Source: Echinicola sp. 20G
Lineage (GTDB): Bacteria > Bacteroidota > Bacteroidia > Cytophagales > Cyclobacteriaceae
Direction: 5' to 3'
NCBI RefSeq assembly: GCF_015533855.1
Contig: NZ_AP024154.1
Span: 375,001 to 439,000, forward strand
DNA: 64,000 nucleotides
Every line of letters begins with the position of its first letter. Within the stretch, counting starts at the first letter, position 1. The notes beneath the pieces were generated by a model, which saw nothing but the letters and a program-made list of their open reading frames with translations, was not told the DNA's origin and made no database searches. A program made the translations under genes and the position numbers. Shown here piece after piece: positions 19,463 through 27,766 of this stretch.

Positions 19463-20008
19463 TTAACTCCTGCTCCTTCTTCCTTTTTCCTTATCAATAG
19501 CATAAACAAGGTCACTTCCTTTGGCTCTAAGCTCCCCACTTATAAAGACCTGTTGATTGTTCACCTTCAAATCGCTGTTGGAAACTATGGTTCCACTTTG
19601 ATTGGGAACAAAAAGCTCCTTACCTCTTTCACCTACATAATAAGCTTTTCCAAAGTCCACATTACCGCCTTCTGCCCTGCTTCCTCCAAATTGGTCACCC
19701 ATATTACTAGCACCACTTTTAATGGCTGAACTCAAAGCAATCAAGGCCACACCTGCAGCTATGGCCACATAAGGATTAAGGGATTTTAAGGCTGTCTTTA
19801 TGCCTTCAATTGCAAGTCCTGTAGCAATAGCCATCTTACCCAATTGTCCCATCACATTGGCCAATGTATTAAGCAATGATACACCAATACTGCTGATATG
19901 GGCACTGCCTGAAATCACCTGTCCCAATGCATCCGCAAAGGAAGTTAAGCCGTTGGCAATACCTTTATTGATAATATTGTTGAATCCTTCAGTAAGCCTT
20001 TTGGCCAT
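19463..20008 (-). CDS. C-terminal tape-measure fragment, separated by an in-frame TAA
   Basis: 181 residues from the first ATG, but the frame is open back to 20212, directly after the TAA that ends the upstream tape-measure gene, and it is the same frame. The intervening 68 codons read as normal protein (KLELTEFNKSLEELKNKGI). The segment has hydrophobic tape-measure helices (GLTSFADALGQVISGSAHISS) and the VGERGKELFVP motif found near the C-terminus of many tape-measure proteins. So this is the rest of an originally about 864-residue protein. It may be made by restart at ATG 20008, by stop readthrough, or not at all. Confidence 0.75.
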   Translation of the reverse strand: MAKRLTEGFNNIINKGIANGLTSFADALGQVISGSAHISSIGVSLLNTLANVMGQLGKMAIATGLAIEGIKTALKSLNPYVAIAAGVALIALSSAIKSGASNMGDQFGGSRAEGGNVDFGKAYYVGERGKELFVPNQSGTIVSNSDLKVNNQQVFISGELRAKGSDLVYAIDKEKGRRSRS

Positions 20009-20212
20009 TTCATCAACTGTAGTACTTAGTTGGATTCCCTTGTTTTTAAGCTCCTCTAAGCTCTTATTGAACTCAGTAAGCTCAAGTTTAGGGACTACCT
20101 TTTTAACTGAATCAATCCAACCAAAAGAAGTTCTCTTAGATGCTTTATTGCCATTGATTGAACTCGAGTTAACAGTTGGTTCAATGGATGGAATAATTAC
20201 AGGATTTGTATT

Positions 20213-22054
20213 TTAATTCCCTTCAACTTCTTCTTTTACCTCCTTGACCTTTGAAATATAATCATCCAAGCTACTATTGACCTTATCCAAACCTGAAGCT
20301 ATACCATCCAATCCAAGTACTTCTGTAATGGTGGATATTCCAGAAATCACCGTTCTAAAGACTGATAAAAGGGATTGGAAAACTGATAGGTAGAGTTCTT
20401 TTATAAAATTACCCACTGATTCAAAAGCTCCTTTAAAGTCACCTTTTACAAGCTTTACTACTACATCTATAAAGGTGCTGATATATTTTACTACAAGGGT
20501 AAGTTGGCTAATGACCAAATTAAAAGCAGTCATTATTACCTCTCCAATCCATTTGAAGACCTTGCTTATCTCTTCACCGTACTTGTTCCATATGTCCTTA
20601 GCTGTATTGGTAAAAGTCTGGATAAGGTTCTGGATGTTTACCAACACCTGATTCCAAAGAGCCTTCAGTTCATCTAAAAACTTAACTCCTTTACCCTTTG
20701 TAAAATAAGCTACTATATCATCCCAATATTTATAAATCAAAATGGCTGCAGCACCTACAGCAGCAGCAATACCCAATACAGGCGCACTTATTCCACCTAA
20801 AAGAGGAATCAATATTTTAATGGCTCCAATACTAGAACTTACTAGCTTAATAATCTGACCTAAGCCCAAAATCAATGGTGGGATTACAGTAAGCACCACC
20901 CCAATCCCAACTACTATTCCTTTGGTGCTATCATCCAATTCTCTAAACCAATTGGCCACTGATTGTACAACTCCTGAAAGCTTGGTAAATATTGGAGTAA
21001 GCTTTTCTCCTATTTCAATTTGTATGCTTTCCAAAGCAGATCTGATACTTCTTAAAGCTCCACCAAGTCCGCTTTCCATAGTTTCAGCCATATTTGCAGC
21101 AGCCCCATCACTATTAGCAAGCTCATCTTGGTATCTTCTTAATTCACTACTTCCAGAATTCAAAAGAAGGTTTACACCTCTAATGGCTTCTTGTTTAAAA
21201 ATGGCTGATAAAGCTGAATCCCTCATTTTATCGGATAATCCATCTGTGGCAGTCTCCAAATCAGCCACTATATCCACCAAGCTCCTAGTATTGCCTTCTG
21301 CATCATAAAGGGCTATCCTAAAGCCATTCACACCAATCATTCCATTGGTGCTTGCTTTCTTCATATCCCTAAACATTGCATTTAGTGTAGTACCTGCCAT
21401 AGAGCCTTTTAAGCCTGAATTGGCAAATACAGCAAGAAGGGATATTGAATCTTCAATAGATTGGTTAGCAGAAGCCATATTTGCAGAAGCATACTTCATA
21501 GCCTCTCCCAATTGCTCAACATTAAAGTTGGCTTTGGCCTGACCTGTGGCAAAAAGGTTAGCTACTTTGGTAGTCTGATTGGCAGCTAAACCATAAGCAG
21601 ACATTGTATCAGTAAGAATATCTGTCACCCCTGCCAAATCACCTCCTGCAACAGCAGCCAAATCAAGACTTGAAGCCAATGATTCCTGAATTTGTACAGT
21701 GTTATAGCCTGCCAATGCCATATACTGCATTGCTTGGCTTACTTCTGTAGCTGAAAACCTTGTGTTTCCTCCAAGCTCTTTGGCCTGTTCATTTAGCCTC
21801 TCAAGTTCTTCAGTTGTGGCACTTGTCAAGGACTGCACCTTTAACATCCCATCACTGAATTGGGCTGTGGTATCTGTTGCAATACCTCCCAATACAGCCA
21901 ATGGCAATGATACCTTAGCTGAAATATCCCCTGCTATCTGGTTTAAATTCCGTGAAAGTCTGTTTAAATCTCGTTGTACTCCTCCTATGGCCTGTTGGAA
22001 TCCAGAAGCATTCCCACCAATGGAGATGAGTATTCTCCCTACATTGCTGCTCAT
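20213..22054 (-). CDS. Phage tail tape measure protein (TP901-type core), N-terminal part
   Basis: 613 residues. The TP901 tape-measure core is clear: TDTTAQFSDGMLKVQSLTSATTEELERLNEQAKELGGNTRFSATEVSQAMQYMALAGYNT, followed by hydrophobic helices (GIVVGIGVVLTVIPPLILGLG) and further helical repeats. The protein sets tail length and helps DNA cross the membrane. The ATG at 22054 directly follows a T6 tract; an upstream in-frame TTG is rejected. The reading frame stops at a single TAA (20213-20215) and then continues in frame for another 249 codons, so the gene may carry a nonsense mutation. Confidence 0.88.
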   Translation of the reverse strand: MSSNVGRILISIGGNASGFQQAIGGVQRDLNRLSRNLNQIAGDISAKVSLPLAVLGGIATDTTAQFSDGMLKVQSLTSATTEELERLNEQAKELGGNTRFSATEVSQAMQYMALAGYNTVQIQESLASSLDLAAVAGGDLAGVTDILTDTMSAYGLAANQTTKVANLFATGQAKANFNVEQLGEAMKYASANMASANQSIEDSISLLAVFANSGLKGSMAGTTLNAMFRDMKKASTNGMIGVNGFRIALYDAEGNTRSLVDIVADLETATDGLSDKMRDSALSAIFKQEAIRGVNLLLNSGSSELRRYQDELANSDGAAANMAETMESGLGGALRSIRSALESIQIEIGEKLTPIFTKLSGVVQSVANWFRELDDSTKGIVVGIGVVLTVIPPLILGLGQIIKLVSSSIGAIKILIPLLGGISAPVLGIAAAVGAAAILIYKYWDDIVAYFTKGKGVKFLDELKALWNQVLVNIQNLIQTFTNTAKDIWNKYGEEISKVFKWIGEVIMTAFNLVISQLTLVVKYISTFIDVVVKLVKGDFKGAFESVGNFIKELYLSVFQSLLSVFRTVISGISTITEVLGLDGIASGLDKVNSSLDDYISKVKEVKEEVEGN

Positions 22055-22090
22055 CAAAAAATCAGTTTAAAAAGTGTAATTCTGGAACTA

Positions 22091-22351
22091 TCAGAAGTTC
22101 CATTTCCTCCTAAGCTCTTCTACCTCTGTGGAAGTCAGTTTCTTTGGCTGAACCTGCTTTTTCTTCTCCCAACTAAAAGGAATAAGGCTGTCTATGGGCT
22201 TGTTTTGGGCTGCTTTATCCAAGTGTGGCTTCAATGAAAAATAAGCTCCAAACCTCGCTAAATTGTAATCGTGCTTCTTTCGGTTTTCAAACCCTGCTAA
22301 AAACTTGCTAAACTCTAAGGGCGTTAAGCTGTAAAAATCATCCAATGACAT
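22091..22351 (-). CDS. Tail assembly chaperone, frameshift extension (gpT-like)
   Basis: 86 residues if counted from its own ATG, but its frame is open upstream as far as the T7 slippery tract in the preceding chaperone gene. It is therefore most likely expressed as the C-terminal part of a gpG-gpT type fusion after a -1 frameshift (about 200 residues). The sequence (MSLDDFYSLTPLEFSKFLAGFENRKKH) resembles the short domains encoded immediately upstream of tape-measure genes. The fusion would bind the tape-measure protein and recruit tail-tube subunits. Confidence 0.75.
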   Translation of the reverse strand: MSLDDFYSLTPLEFSKFLAGFENRKKHDYNLARFGAYFSLKPHLDKAAQNKPIDSLIPFSWEKKKQVQPKKLTSTEVEELRRKWNF

Positions 22352-22434
22352 TCCTGCTTCAAATGCAAGCTCAAGGGCAATGTCATTATCATTGGCTTCA
22401 TTCTCCTCTATAACAACAGAAGAAGTAATGTTGC

Positions 22435-22734
22435 TTACTTCTTCTTCTCGGTAAAAAAACTGGAAATCACCTTACCACATTTTTCAAAGAACTCTGAAAC
22501 CTCCATCTTGTCCAGTTCATCTTCAAATTTCTCATAATCTTTAAAAGGGTTCTTTTCATCTAAAAACCTATACCCTTCACAAACTCCCATATAAATAATA
22601 TGACTCAATTCCTCTGTGGATATATCACCAAGCTTTGCCAGTGACTTACCAAACTTCTTTTCAAAAAGTACAATGGCTCTCCTGTTTATCCTTACAGGGA
22701 ATTCCTTTTCTTCAATTTTCAAATATTCAATCAT
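22435..22734 (-). CDS. Tail assembly chaperone (gpG-like)
   Basis: 99 residues, between the tail-tube and tape-measure genes, the invariant place of siphovirus tail assembly chaperones. It is helical and charged (YLKIEEKEFPVRINRRAIVLFEKKFG) and resembles the Gp13/DUF-type chaperones of Gram-positive and Bacteroidota phages. The frame ends shortly after a T7 run at 22453-22459, where a -1 slip would extend it into the next frame. A phage-specific motif lies 20 bp before its start and a terminator precedes that, so it may begin a new transcription unit. Confidence 0.75.
   Translation of the reverse strand: MIEYLKIEEKEFPVRINRRAIVLFEKKFGKSLAKLGDISTEELSHIIYMGVCEGYRFLDEKNPFKDYEKFEDELDKMEVSEFFEKCGKVISSFFTEKKK
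22453..22459 (-). promoter_or_regulatory. Programmed -1 frameshift slippery heptamer
   Basis: On the minus strand AGT TTT TTT ACC gives the heptamer T-TTT-TTT in the 0 frame. The -1 frame is open from here through 22091 with no stop codon, joining the two chaperone reading frames. Confidence 0.75.
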
Positions 22735-22753
22735 AGCCTAAAAATGTTTTCAT

Positions 22754-22771
22754 TAAGTAAAAAATGGTCAA
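22754..22771 (-). promoter_or_regulatory. Phage motif TTGA-N5-TTTTACTTA, copy 1
   Basis: Exact match, 20 bp upstream of the tail chaperone ATG and just after a terminator. Confidence 0.6.
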
Positions 22772-22784
22772 TCCATAAAAAGCA

Positions 22785-22813
22785 AAAGGGTAACCACTGA
22801 ATGATTACCCCTT
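22785..22813 (-). terminator. Terminator after the tail tube gene
   Basis: AAAGGGGTAA/TTACCCTTT stem on the minus strand followed by a T-rich run. Confidence 0.65.
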
Positions 22814-22835
22814 TAAATAATATCTGTTCTAATGC

Positions 22836-23276
22836 TTAAGCTACAGTCTCAAATGTAATGCCTCCATCCACTTGAATTGTAAAAGATGCACTGGCTGTTT
22901 CATCCATAGAATAAGAACCACTGGCTGAACTCAGATAACCTTCACCTTTGGCAACCTTGCTTCCTGAAACATCATTTCCCAAAACAAACTCAACCAAAAT
23001 CCCATCATAGCACATTTCCATTAGATCATCTTGGGTAAGGGTTCCAGAAGGATCATATAGGGATTCCAATGAAATAGTGGAAGTCACCCTTGTTGGGGTA
23101 TATCTTCTTACAGGCACACCATTGCCATCCACTGTGGTCTTACTGGTATATTCCCTCATTTCTCTCTGAATCTCCAAATTGGCACTGGTTTGCCCTGCCA
23201 ACACTTCTACACTACCAACACCATCTGAGGCATCCTTTAGCTTAATCAGCACTTTATTACTGTCTGCAGTATTCAT
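22836..23276 (-). CDS. Major tail (tail tube) protein
   Basis: 146 residues. It carries the pattern of TP901-1/phi13-type tail-tube proteins: an N-terminal strand (KVLIKLKDASDGVGSVEVLAGQTSANLEIQREMREYTSKT), a middle GTLTQDDLMEMCYDGILVEFVLG segment, and a C-terminal SGSYSMDETASASFTIQVDGGITFE strand that closes the tube subunit. It is expected to be the most abundant tail protein. It has its own upstream phage motif and T6 leader tract plus a downstream terminator, so it is a single-gene unit able to be made at a high level. Confidence 0.85.
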   Translation of the reverse strand: MNTADSNKVLIKLKDASDGVGSVEVLAGQTSANLEIQREMREYTSKTTVDGNGVPVRRYTPTRVTSTISLESLYDPSGTLTQDDLMEMCYDGILVEFVLGNDVSGSKVAKGEGYLSSASGSYSMDETASASFTIQVDGGITFETVA

Positions 23277-23314
23277 ATATCAAAAAATTAAAAGTCAAAA
23301 AATCTTACTGCCAG

Positions 23315-23332
23315 TAAGTAAAAATGAATCAA
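23315..23332 (-). promoter_or_regulatory. Phage motif TTGA-N5-TTTTACTTA, copy 2
   Basis: Exact match, 39 bp upstream of the tail tube ATG. Confidence 0.6.
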
Positions 23333-23340
23333 TCCGAAAA

Positions 23341-23396
23341 GGTAACTTTTTTTACGAACGCCCTATATAAGTAATTTCATTTCAAAAAAAGTTACC
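23341..23396. repeat. GGTAAC inverted-repeat element, copy A
   Basis: GGTAAC-T7 and A7-GTTACC form a perfect 13-bp inverted repeat around about 30 bases. It follows the stop of the 23405 gene and may terminate it. A related copy lies at 37190-37241. Confidence 0.65.
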
Positions 23397-23404
23397 TCAC
23401 ATTT

Positions 23405-24043
23405 TTATAAATAGCTCCTTAATTTAGAATTAAGTGATTTCCTTACTGGATATATAATGTGATTAATCTCAACCTCAAATTCTTTTGAATTAGCAGGAAT
23501 AGACTGTATGATTTTAGAGGCTGATAAGTAAGTACCATTTTGAGAATCATCCAGTAAATTTTCTTTTATTTTTTTCTGATTTTTATAGATGAATTTATAA
23601 CAATCGAACCTGCTTCTATATTTGTTAACCATTTCTTTAAACTCATCAGGTGGTTTATTCTCAAAAGCTAGATTTGCATTTACATTAAATTGGCTTAATA
23701 AATGATTAGCTTGGTTAAAATCAAAAAAGTCCAAGTTATGAGCCAATGTAATAAATAAAGAAGCTTTACTTCCAGATAACTGGAGATGTTTTTGTAATGC
23801 ATTAGATAAATTCCCATTGTAGGTAATTTGGATATTATAATATGTACTCCAAATCATTTGGTTTAGCTCTTCAATTATTCTCAGGCATTCTGTAATATAG
23901 ACCTCATTTCTGTTATACTCCGCAATTCGAATATGATCACTGAAGTATTTCGAAGCCCTCCAAACTCCAAAAAGAATTGCCAAAAAACCAATAAAATTAA
24001 AAACTGGCTCTAATCTCTGTAATTGAGCTATAAGTTGATCCAT
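23405..24043 (-). CDS. Membrane-anchored accessory protein (moron) in the tail module
   Basis: 212 residues with one N-terminal membrane segment (FNFIGFLAILFGVWRASKYF) and a long helical, basic cytoplasmic region (YITECLRIIEELNQMIWSTYY, KYRSRFDCYKFIYKNQKKIKENLL). I do not recognise the family. It interrupts the otherwise conserved order of tail completion gene then tail tube gene, is more AT-rich than its neighbours, and is bracketed by an upstream AT-rich gap and a downstream inverted repeat. That is the usual form of an independently expressed moron. Exclusion or lysogenic conversion is possible but unproven. Confidence 0.6.
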   Translation of the reverse strand: MDQLIAQLQRLEPVFNFIGFLAILFGVWRASKYFSDHIRIAEYNRNEVYITECLRIIEELNQMIWSTYYNIQITYNGNLSNALQKHLQLSGSKASLFITLAHNLDFFDFNQANHLLSQFNVNANLAFENKPPDEFKEMVNKYRSRFDCYKFIYKNQKKIKENLLDDSQNGTYLSASKIIQSIPANSKEFEVEINHIIYPVRKSLNSKLRSYL

Positions 24044-24068
24044 CGGGTTAAGTTCAATATTTCACTAA

Positions 24069-24260
24069 TTAACCAAATGCCTCAAACTTTTTCAATAGAT
24101 CATCAATTTTATCAGGATTTTCATCAACTGAAATAGAACTTTCTTTTTCAAAATGTATTGATGTTCCCCCTTTATTGTTTGATGAATAATATGTAATGCT
24201 TGCAATATTTACTCTAACTTTATTTTTGGATGATGTACGAGTAACTGAGATAAACTTCAT
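24069..24260 (-). CDS. Small hypothetical protein upstream of the membrane moron
   Basis: 63 residues, basic N-terminus then alternating strands (FISVTRTSSKNKVRVNIASITYY, TSIHFEKESSISVDENPDKIDDLLKKF). The strand-strand-helix pattern is like the small FlbD/LytTR-type beta units, but the match is too weak to name. It lies 25 bp upstream of the membrane protein gene and is probably co-transcribed with it. A possible -33/-7 pair (TTTTG about 24321-24325, CATATTTAG about 24289-24297, minus strand) would drive both. Confidence 0.5.
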   Translation of the reverse strand: MKFISVTRTSSKNKVRVNIASITYYSSNNKGGTSIHFEKESSISVDENPDKIDDLLKKFEAFG

Positions 24261-24438
24261 AATGATAAGACTTAAATATATGAGAAAACTAAATATGATG
24301 GTAAAAACCGAAAATTATTACAAAACCAAAATGAGCTATCTTTAAAATGCTACATTTTTTGATTCTGCATATATAAATAGATTTTAAAAACTTTCAAACA
24401 ACTCACAATCAACACACTGTAAATATTTACTACATTTT

Positions 24439-24837
24439 TCAGTTAGAAAAAAGTAGCAGGGTAAAATTCACTCCCCTATGGTATAATTCACTATTCTCCT
24501 CAAACTCATCTGAAAAGCTTTCAAACCTCACCAAATCAATCACCACATTATCTTCTTCATCGGTAAAGGTCTTATAATCCAATAATTCCTTTAAAATGGT
24601 AACTGAATCAACCACCTCCTTATAATTCTCCGAAAACACATTCAATTTAAGCAAATAGCCATCTTTTAGAGATTTAGAAACCTTGGTATGATCAACCTCA
24701 ACTTGTTTCACCTCATAAAGCAAAACAGGCAATTTCTTACCACTCGAGCCAACCAAAGGAAAGACATTCTCCCCAAAGATGGCCTGTAATTCTGTAGATG
24801 CTGAAAGCACCTGATATATTATTTCTTCTACTGTCAT
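24439..24837 (-). CDS. DUF3168-type tail completion protein
   Basis: 132 residues. The N-terminus (VEEIIYQVLSASTELQAIFGENVFPLVGSSGKKLPVLLYEV) and the C-terminal SELYHRGVNFTLLLFS fit the DUF3168/gp17-like tail completion family, which caps the tail or joins it to the head. The stop of the upstream gp10-like gene is one base from this start region, indicating tight coupling. It is the last conserved connector gene before the moron pair. Confidence 0.75.
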   Translation of the reverse strand: MTVEEIIYQVLSASTELQAIFGENVFPLVGSSGKKLPVLLYEVKQVEVDHTKVSKSLKDGYLLKLNVFSENYKEVVDSVTILKELLDYKTFTDEEDNVVIDLVRFESFSDEFEENSELYHRGVNFTLLLFSN

Positions 24838-24838
24838 T

Positions 24839-25300
24839 TTATAAACCGTTTGCCTGAATAAACCTTTTCAACTCATCATTAAAAGCCCTGATTGCATCAT
24901 CTTTATTAGATTCATAAGCTTCTCCTAAAAATGGCTCTGCCTTTACTCCTTTTACCTTTTTGGCATAGATCATTTGCCCATTGGCTCCTTCAAACTTTAA
25001 AAACTTGTGCTTAGTAGGTTCCCTATCCTCAGTACCCAATTCAATCAAATGATGGGCTGGACTTTCTACCTTAACCAATAATGTAAAGCCTTTAAAATAC
25101 CTACCTCTTGCTGCTTTTACCTTGACTTTGGATTTCATCAATCCAGTATCAACAGGGGTATTCTTTTTTGCTTCTCTTTTTATAAGATTGGCTCCTTTCC
25201 TCACTGCTTTTTTAACCACCTTATCTTCTACACCTGCATTGAGCTTTTTAAGCTTCCTCAATAATTCCCTACTGTCCATTTGAAGTGTAAATGTTGCCAT
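24839..25300 (-). CDS. HK97 gp10-family head-tail connector
   Basis: 153 residues, basic. The block KNTPVDTGLMKSKVKVKAARGRYFKGFTLLVKVESPAHHLIELGTEDREPTKHKFL is the diagnostic core of the HK97-gp10/DUF-type minor tail protein family. Its ATG at 25300 overlaps the stop of the preceding head-closure gene (tgATG), so translation is coupled. An upstream in-frame GTG is not needed. Confidence 0.8.
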   Translation of the reverse strand: MATFTLQMDSRELLRKLKKLNAGVEDKVVKKAVRKGANLIKREAKKNTPVDTGLMKSKVKVKAARGRYFKGFTLLVKVESPAHHLIELGTEDREPTKHKFLKFEGANGQMIYAKKVKGVKAEPFLGEAYESNKDDAIRAFNDELKRFIQANGL

Positions 25301-25623
25301 CACCTATTGTTTTTAAATTGGGCTGTAATCTCAAGCCCATCCCTATAACCCAATTCCTTTACTCCTTTGATATTGTATTCCCTGCCCTCAAATTCAATCA
25401 GATAGGAAGTATCAATATTCTCATCAAAGTAAATTCTGAAAACTGCAATATCACTTTCTATTAATTGGCTGTTTTCATACTTCTCCCTGTTCTGCCATTC
25501 ATATTTTGAAGCCCAAAAATCCATATAATGGGTTTTCTGTTTGGTTATTTGACCAAATGAATCCTTGGTTTCTACATAGTTGTAAACAGCAATCCTATGT
25601 CTTAAGTCCTCCAACTGTATCAT
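25300..25623 (-). CDS. Phage head closure/head-tail adaptor protein
   Basis: 107 residues of the SPP1 gp16-like head closure family: LRHRIAVYNYVETKDSFGQITKQKTHYMDFWASKYEWQNREKYENSQLIESD. The C-terminal YLIEFEGREYNIKGVKELGYRDGLEITAQ segment is typical. The protein stops the portal ring after DNA packaging. Its ATG overlaps the previous stop by four bases (ATGA). Confidence 0.8.
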   Translation of the reverse strand: MIQLEDLRHRIAVYNYVETKDSFGQITKQKTHYMDFWASKYEWQNREKYENSQLIESDIAVFRIYFDENIDTSYLIEFEGREYNIKGVKELGYRDGLEITAQFKNNR

Positions 25624-26165
25624 ATGAACCTCACTTTCCTATAGGGTTGTAAAAGCCTATCAACTGTCTTTTGAAGATGGATTACAGTCTTACCAACAAC
25701 AATACTTCCCCTATGTAAATAAAGGTCTGTAAGGGTCAATAAAGCAGCCTGTTTGATAGCTGTAGGAATATCATCTACAGATTCATAGCCCTTTTTATAA
25801 TTTATTTCTATTCTTGTGTATGTCTCTGGAAGGGCTGAAAAAGTGATGTATTCATCTGTAGAGGTATAAGCAACCCCACTTTCAATTAGAGTGCTATCAT
25901 TATAAACCAAAACTTCCTTCACCTCCACAATTGGAGAATTAGGAAACATTATTTGCTCTCCTTCTTCTACTTGGTCAAAAATGGCAAAGACATACTCGGT
26001 ATCTACCAAATCCTTTTCAAGCTCATTTTCCAAGGTATCAGTAACCACATAAAGCAAGCTGTTTAAATACAGATCTTCATAGGCGTGTAATATCTTCAAA
26101 TGCTCTTTGGCCTCTTCCAAAGTCACAATGGACTGATTGGATTTCTTCACTAGCTTAGCTATCAT
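25620..26165 (-). CDS. Head-tail connector protein (gp6-like)
   Basis: 181 residues. The N-terminal SIVTLEEAKEHLKILHAYEDLYLNSLLYVVTDTLENELEKDLV helix pair and the C-terminal PTAIKQAALLTLTDLYLHRGS match the HK97 gp6/YqbG-type connector fold, which forms a ring under the portal. It starts a run of translationally coupled connector genes reaching down to 24439. A T6 tract precedes its ATG. Confidence 0.8.
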   Translation of the reverse strand: MIAKLVKKSNQSIVTLEEAKEHLKILHAYEDLYLNSLLYVVTDTLENELEKDLVDTEYVFAIFDQVEEGEQIMFPNSPIVEVKEVLVYNDSTLIESGVAYTSTDEYITFSALPETYTRIEINYKKGYESVDDIPTAIKQAALLTLTDLYLHRGSIVVGKTVIHLQKTVDRLLQPYRKVRFI

Positions 26166-26178
26166 ATCAAAAAATGGA

Positions 26179-26367
26179 TTATTGTTTCTTAGGCTTTCTA
26201 CCTCTTTTAACTATGGCCTTTTCGGTCTTCATTTCTATTGAAGCTGTTTCTAAAACCTCAATCAGATTATACTTTTTAATGGCCTCCAACTGCTTTGGAT
26301 CAATGGTAATCTGATCTCCTGAAAAATAACCACTTCCTTTTAGTGGCTTGATGATTTTGATTTTCAT
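26179..26367 (-). CDS. Small hypothetical protein between capsid and connector genes
   Basis: 62 residues, very basic at the end (KAIVKRGRKPKKQ). The sequence GSGYFSGDQITIDPKQLEAIKKYNLIEVLE looks like the short proteins often found right after the capsid gene in HK97-type phages (head fibre or connector accessory). Function not known. It lies 13 bp before the connector gene. Confidence 0.6.
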   Translation of the reverse strand: MKIKIIKPLKGSGYFSGDQITIDPKQLEAIKKYNLIEVLETASIEMKTEKAIVKRGRKPKKQ

Positions 26368-26404
26368 AATATTCAGTTTAAAAAGTTCTCAATTCGATTA
26401 AATG

Positions 26405-26435
26405 AAAAAAGGGACAGCCTAAACCATCCCTTTTT
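26405..26435 (-). terminator. Terminator after the capsid gene
   Basis: AAAAAGGGA/TCCCTTTTT arms followed by a T6 run on the minus strand. Confidence 0.7.
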
Positions 26436-26459
26436 AATCATCTTCATTTCTCAGATAAT

Positions 26460-27707
26460 CTAGGCTACTATATCTTTAGAAAGCGCAATACCTTCATCAT
26501 ACTTGTTCTTAATATCCCAATAAGAACCTACATTCATAATAGTTTGGCCGCTTCCTGCACTGGTATATGGGTCAACTAAAATCTCAACTGCTCCCCAACC
26601 TGCTACAATCGTATTGGTGAAATCACCGAAAGCCATTGCAGAAAGATCAGTTCCAGTACCTTTGGTTAAATCTGAAGGTACTCTATTGGAAACAACATAA
26701 TCAAAACCTTCAATCACATCTCCATCCAAAACAAATCTTTCATTGGAATCAACTTTCTTAAGGGCTTTCAAAGCTCCATAAGTGTCCCAATTGATCAGGA
26801 ATTTAGCAGCAGCCACATCAGCTTCAGTTTTACCAACCTTAGTGATGAATTCCATTACTTTAGCATAATCCAAAGCAGCACCATCAGTACCGTTTACAAT
26901 TGCTTGCACATCAGAAGAAGCCAAAAGATTAGAAATAAACTTCTCATCCAAAGCTTTCTGAATACTCTTTTCAATCTCGTTTCTCAAATAGGTATCTACA
27001 GATTCAGAAGATTGGATAAACAATTGGTTAGAAACATTCATTCTAGTTGCCAATCGATTTGGTCTAAGCTCTATGTTTCCAATGTTGTGATCAGTAGCAC
27101 TTACAGCTTGGTTTTCTGTAACCCAACTGGAAGTAACACTACCTCCTTTAGGAAGGTCGATATTAGAAACCAATCCCAACATTCTACCTGCTCCTACTTT
27201 AGAAAGTAAAGAGCCTTCAAATAATGATTCAATGATTCCACCTTTCTTGGTTTCTACAAGGTTTCCACCTTTAGCACCTGAATCACCGGTTACACTAAAA
27301 TCCCTTACATAATTTGCAGGTATATAAACTGCATTGGCATTGACACTAACACCTGAATCTCTTAATTCCTTTTCCCCTTGGCTCTGGGCTTCCTGAAAAA
27401 CCCCATCAATTTTACCGCTTCTAACAGCGTTGATATGGCCAATAATGGAATATTTTTCTTTTGACCTTGTTTGGATTGTAGGAGCTTTAGCACCAAATTC
27501 AGAAGCTTGTCTAGCTTCAAATTCTTCTGCTTTTTCTGCTCTGGCAATATCCTCTCTAAGGTTTTCTGCTTCCTTGAATTTTGCATCAAAAGTTTCTTTC
27601 TCTTCGTTTGAAAAATCTCTGTTTTCTTGTTTGGCAGAATCCAACAAGCCTTTAATTTCCTTGTCCAGTTCTGCCAACTGCTTCCTCAGCTCAACACTTC
27701 GTTTCAT
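26460..27707 (-). CDS. HK97-type major capsid protein
   Basis: 415 residues. The first about 100 form a charged coiled coil (RKQLAELDKEIKGLLDSAKQENRDFSNEEKETFDAKFKEAENLREDI), the delta/scaffold domain that the prohead protease removes. The remainder has the HK97 fold signatures (GGIIESLFEGSLLSKVGAGRMLG, FISNLLASSDVQAIVNGTDGA, AGWGAVEILVDPYTSAGSGQTIMNVGSYWDIKNKY). It follows the protease gene and has its own upstream phage motif, T6 leader and downstream terminator, consistent with separate high expression. Confidence 0.93.
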   Translation of the reverse strand: MKRSVELRKQLAELDKEIKGLLDSAKQENRDFSNEEKETFDAKFKEAENLREDIARAEKAEEFEARQASEFGAKAPTIQTRSKEKYSIIGHINAVRSGKIDGVFQEAQSQGEKELRDSGVSVNANAVYIPANYVRDFSVTGDSGAKGGNLVETKKGGIIESLFEGSLLSKVGAGRMLGLVSNIDLPKGGSVTSSWVTENQAVSATDHNIGNIELRPNRLATRMNVSNQLFIQSSESVDTYLRNEIEKSIQKALDEKFISNLLASSDVQAIVNGTDGAALDYAKVMEFITKVGKTEADVAAAKFLINWDTYGALKALKKVDSNERFVLDGDVIEGFDYVVSNRVPSDLTKGTGTDLSAMAFGDFTNTIVAGWGAVEILVDPYTSAGSGQTIMNVGSYWDIKNKYDEGIALSKDIVA

Positions 27708-27748
27708 ATGTATTTCAAAAAATTTAAGTCCAAAAAATCTTATGCTGT

Positions 27749-27766
27749 TAAGTAAAAAGTGATCAA
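27749..27766 (-). promoter_or_regulatory. Phage motif TTGA-N5-TTTTACTTA, copy 3
   Basis: Exact match abutting the protease stop codon, 42 bp upstream of the capsid ATG. Confidence 0.6.
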
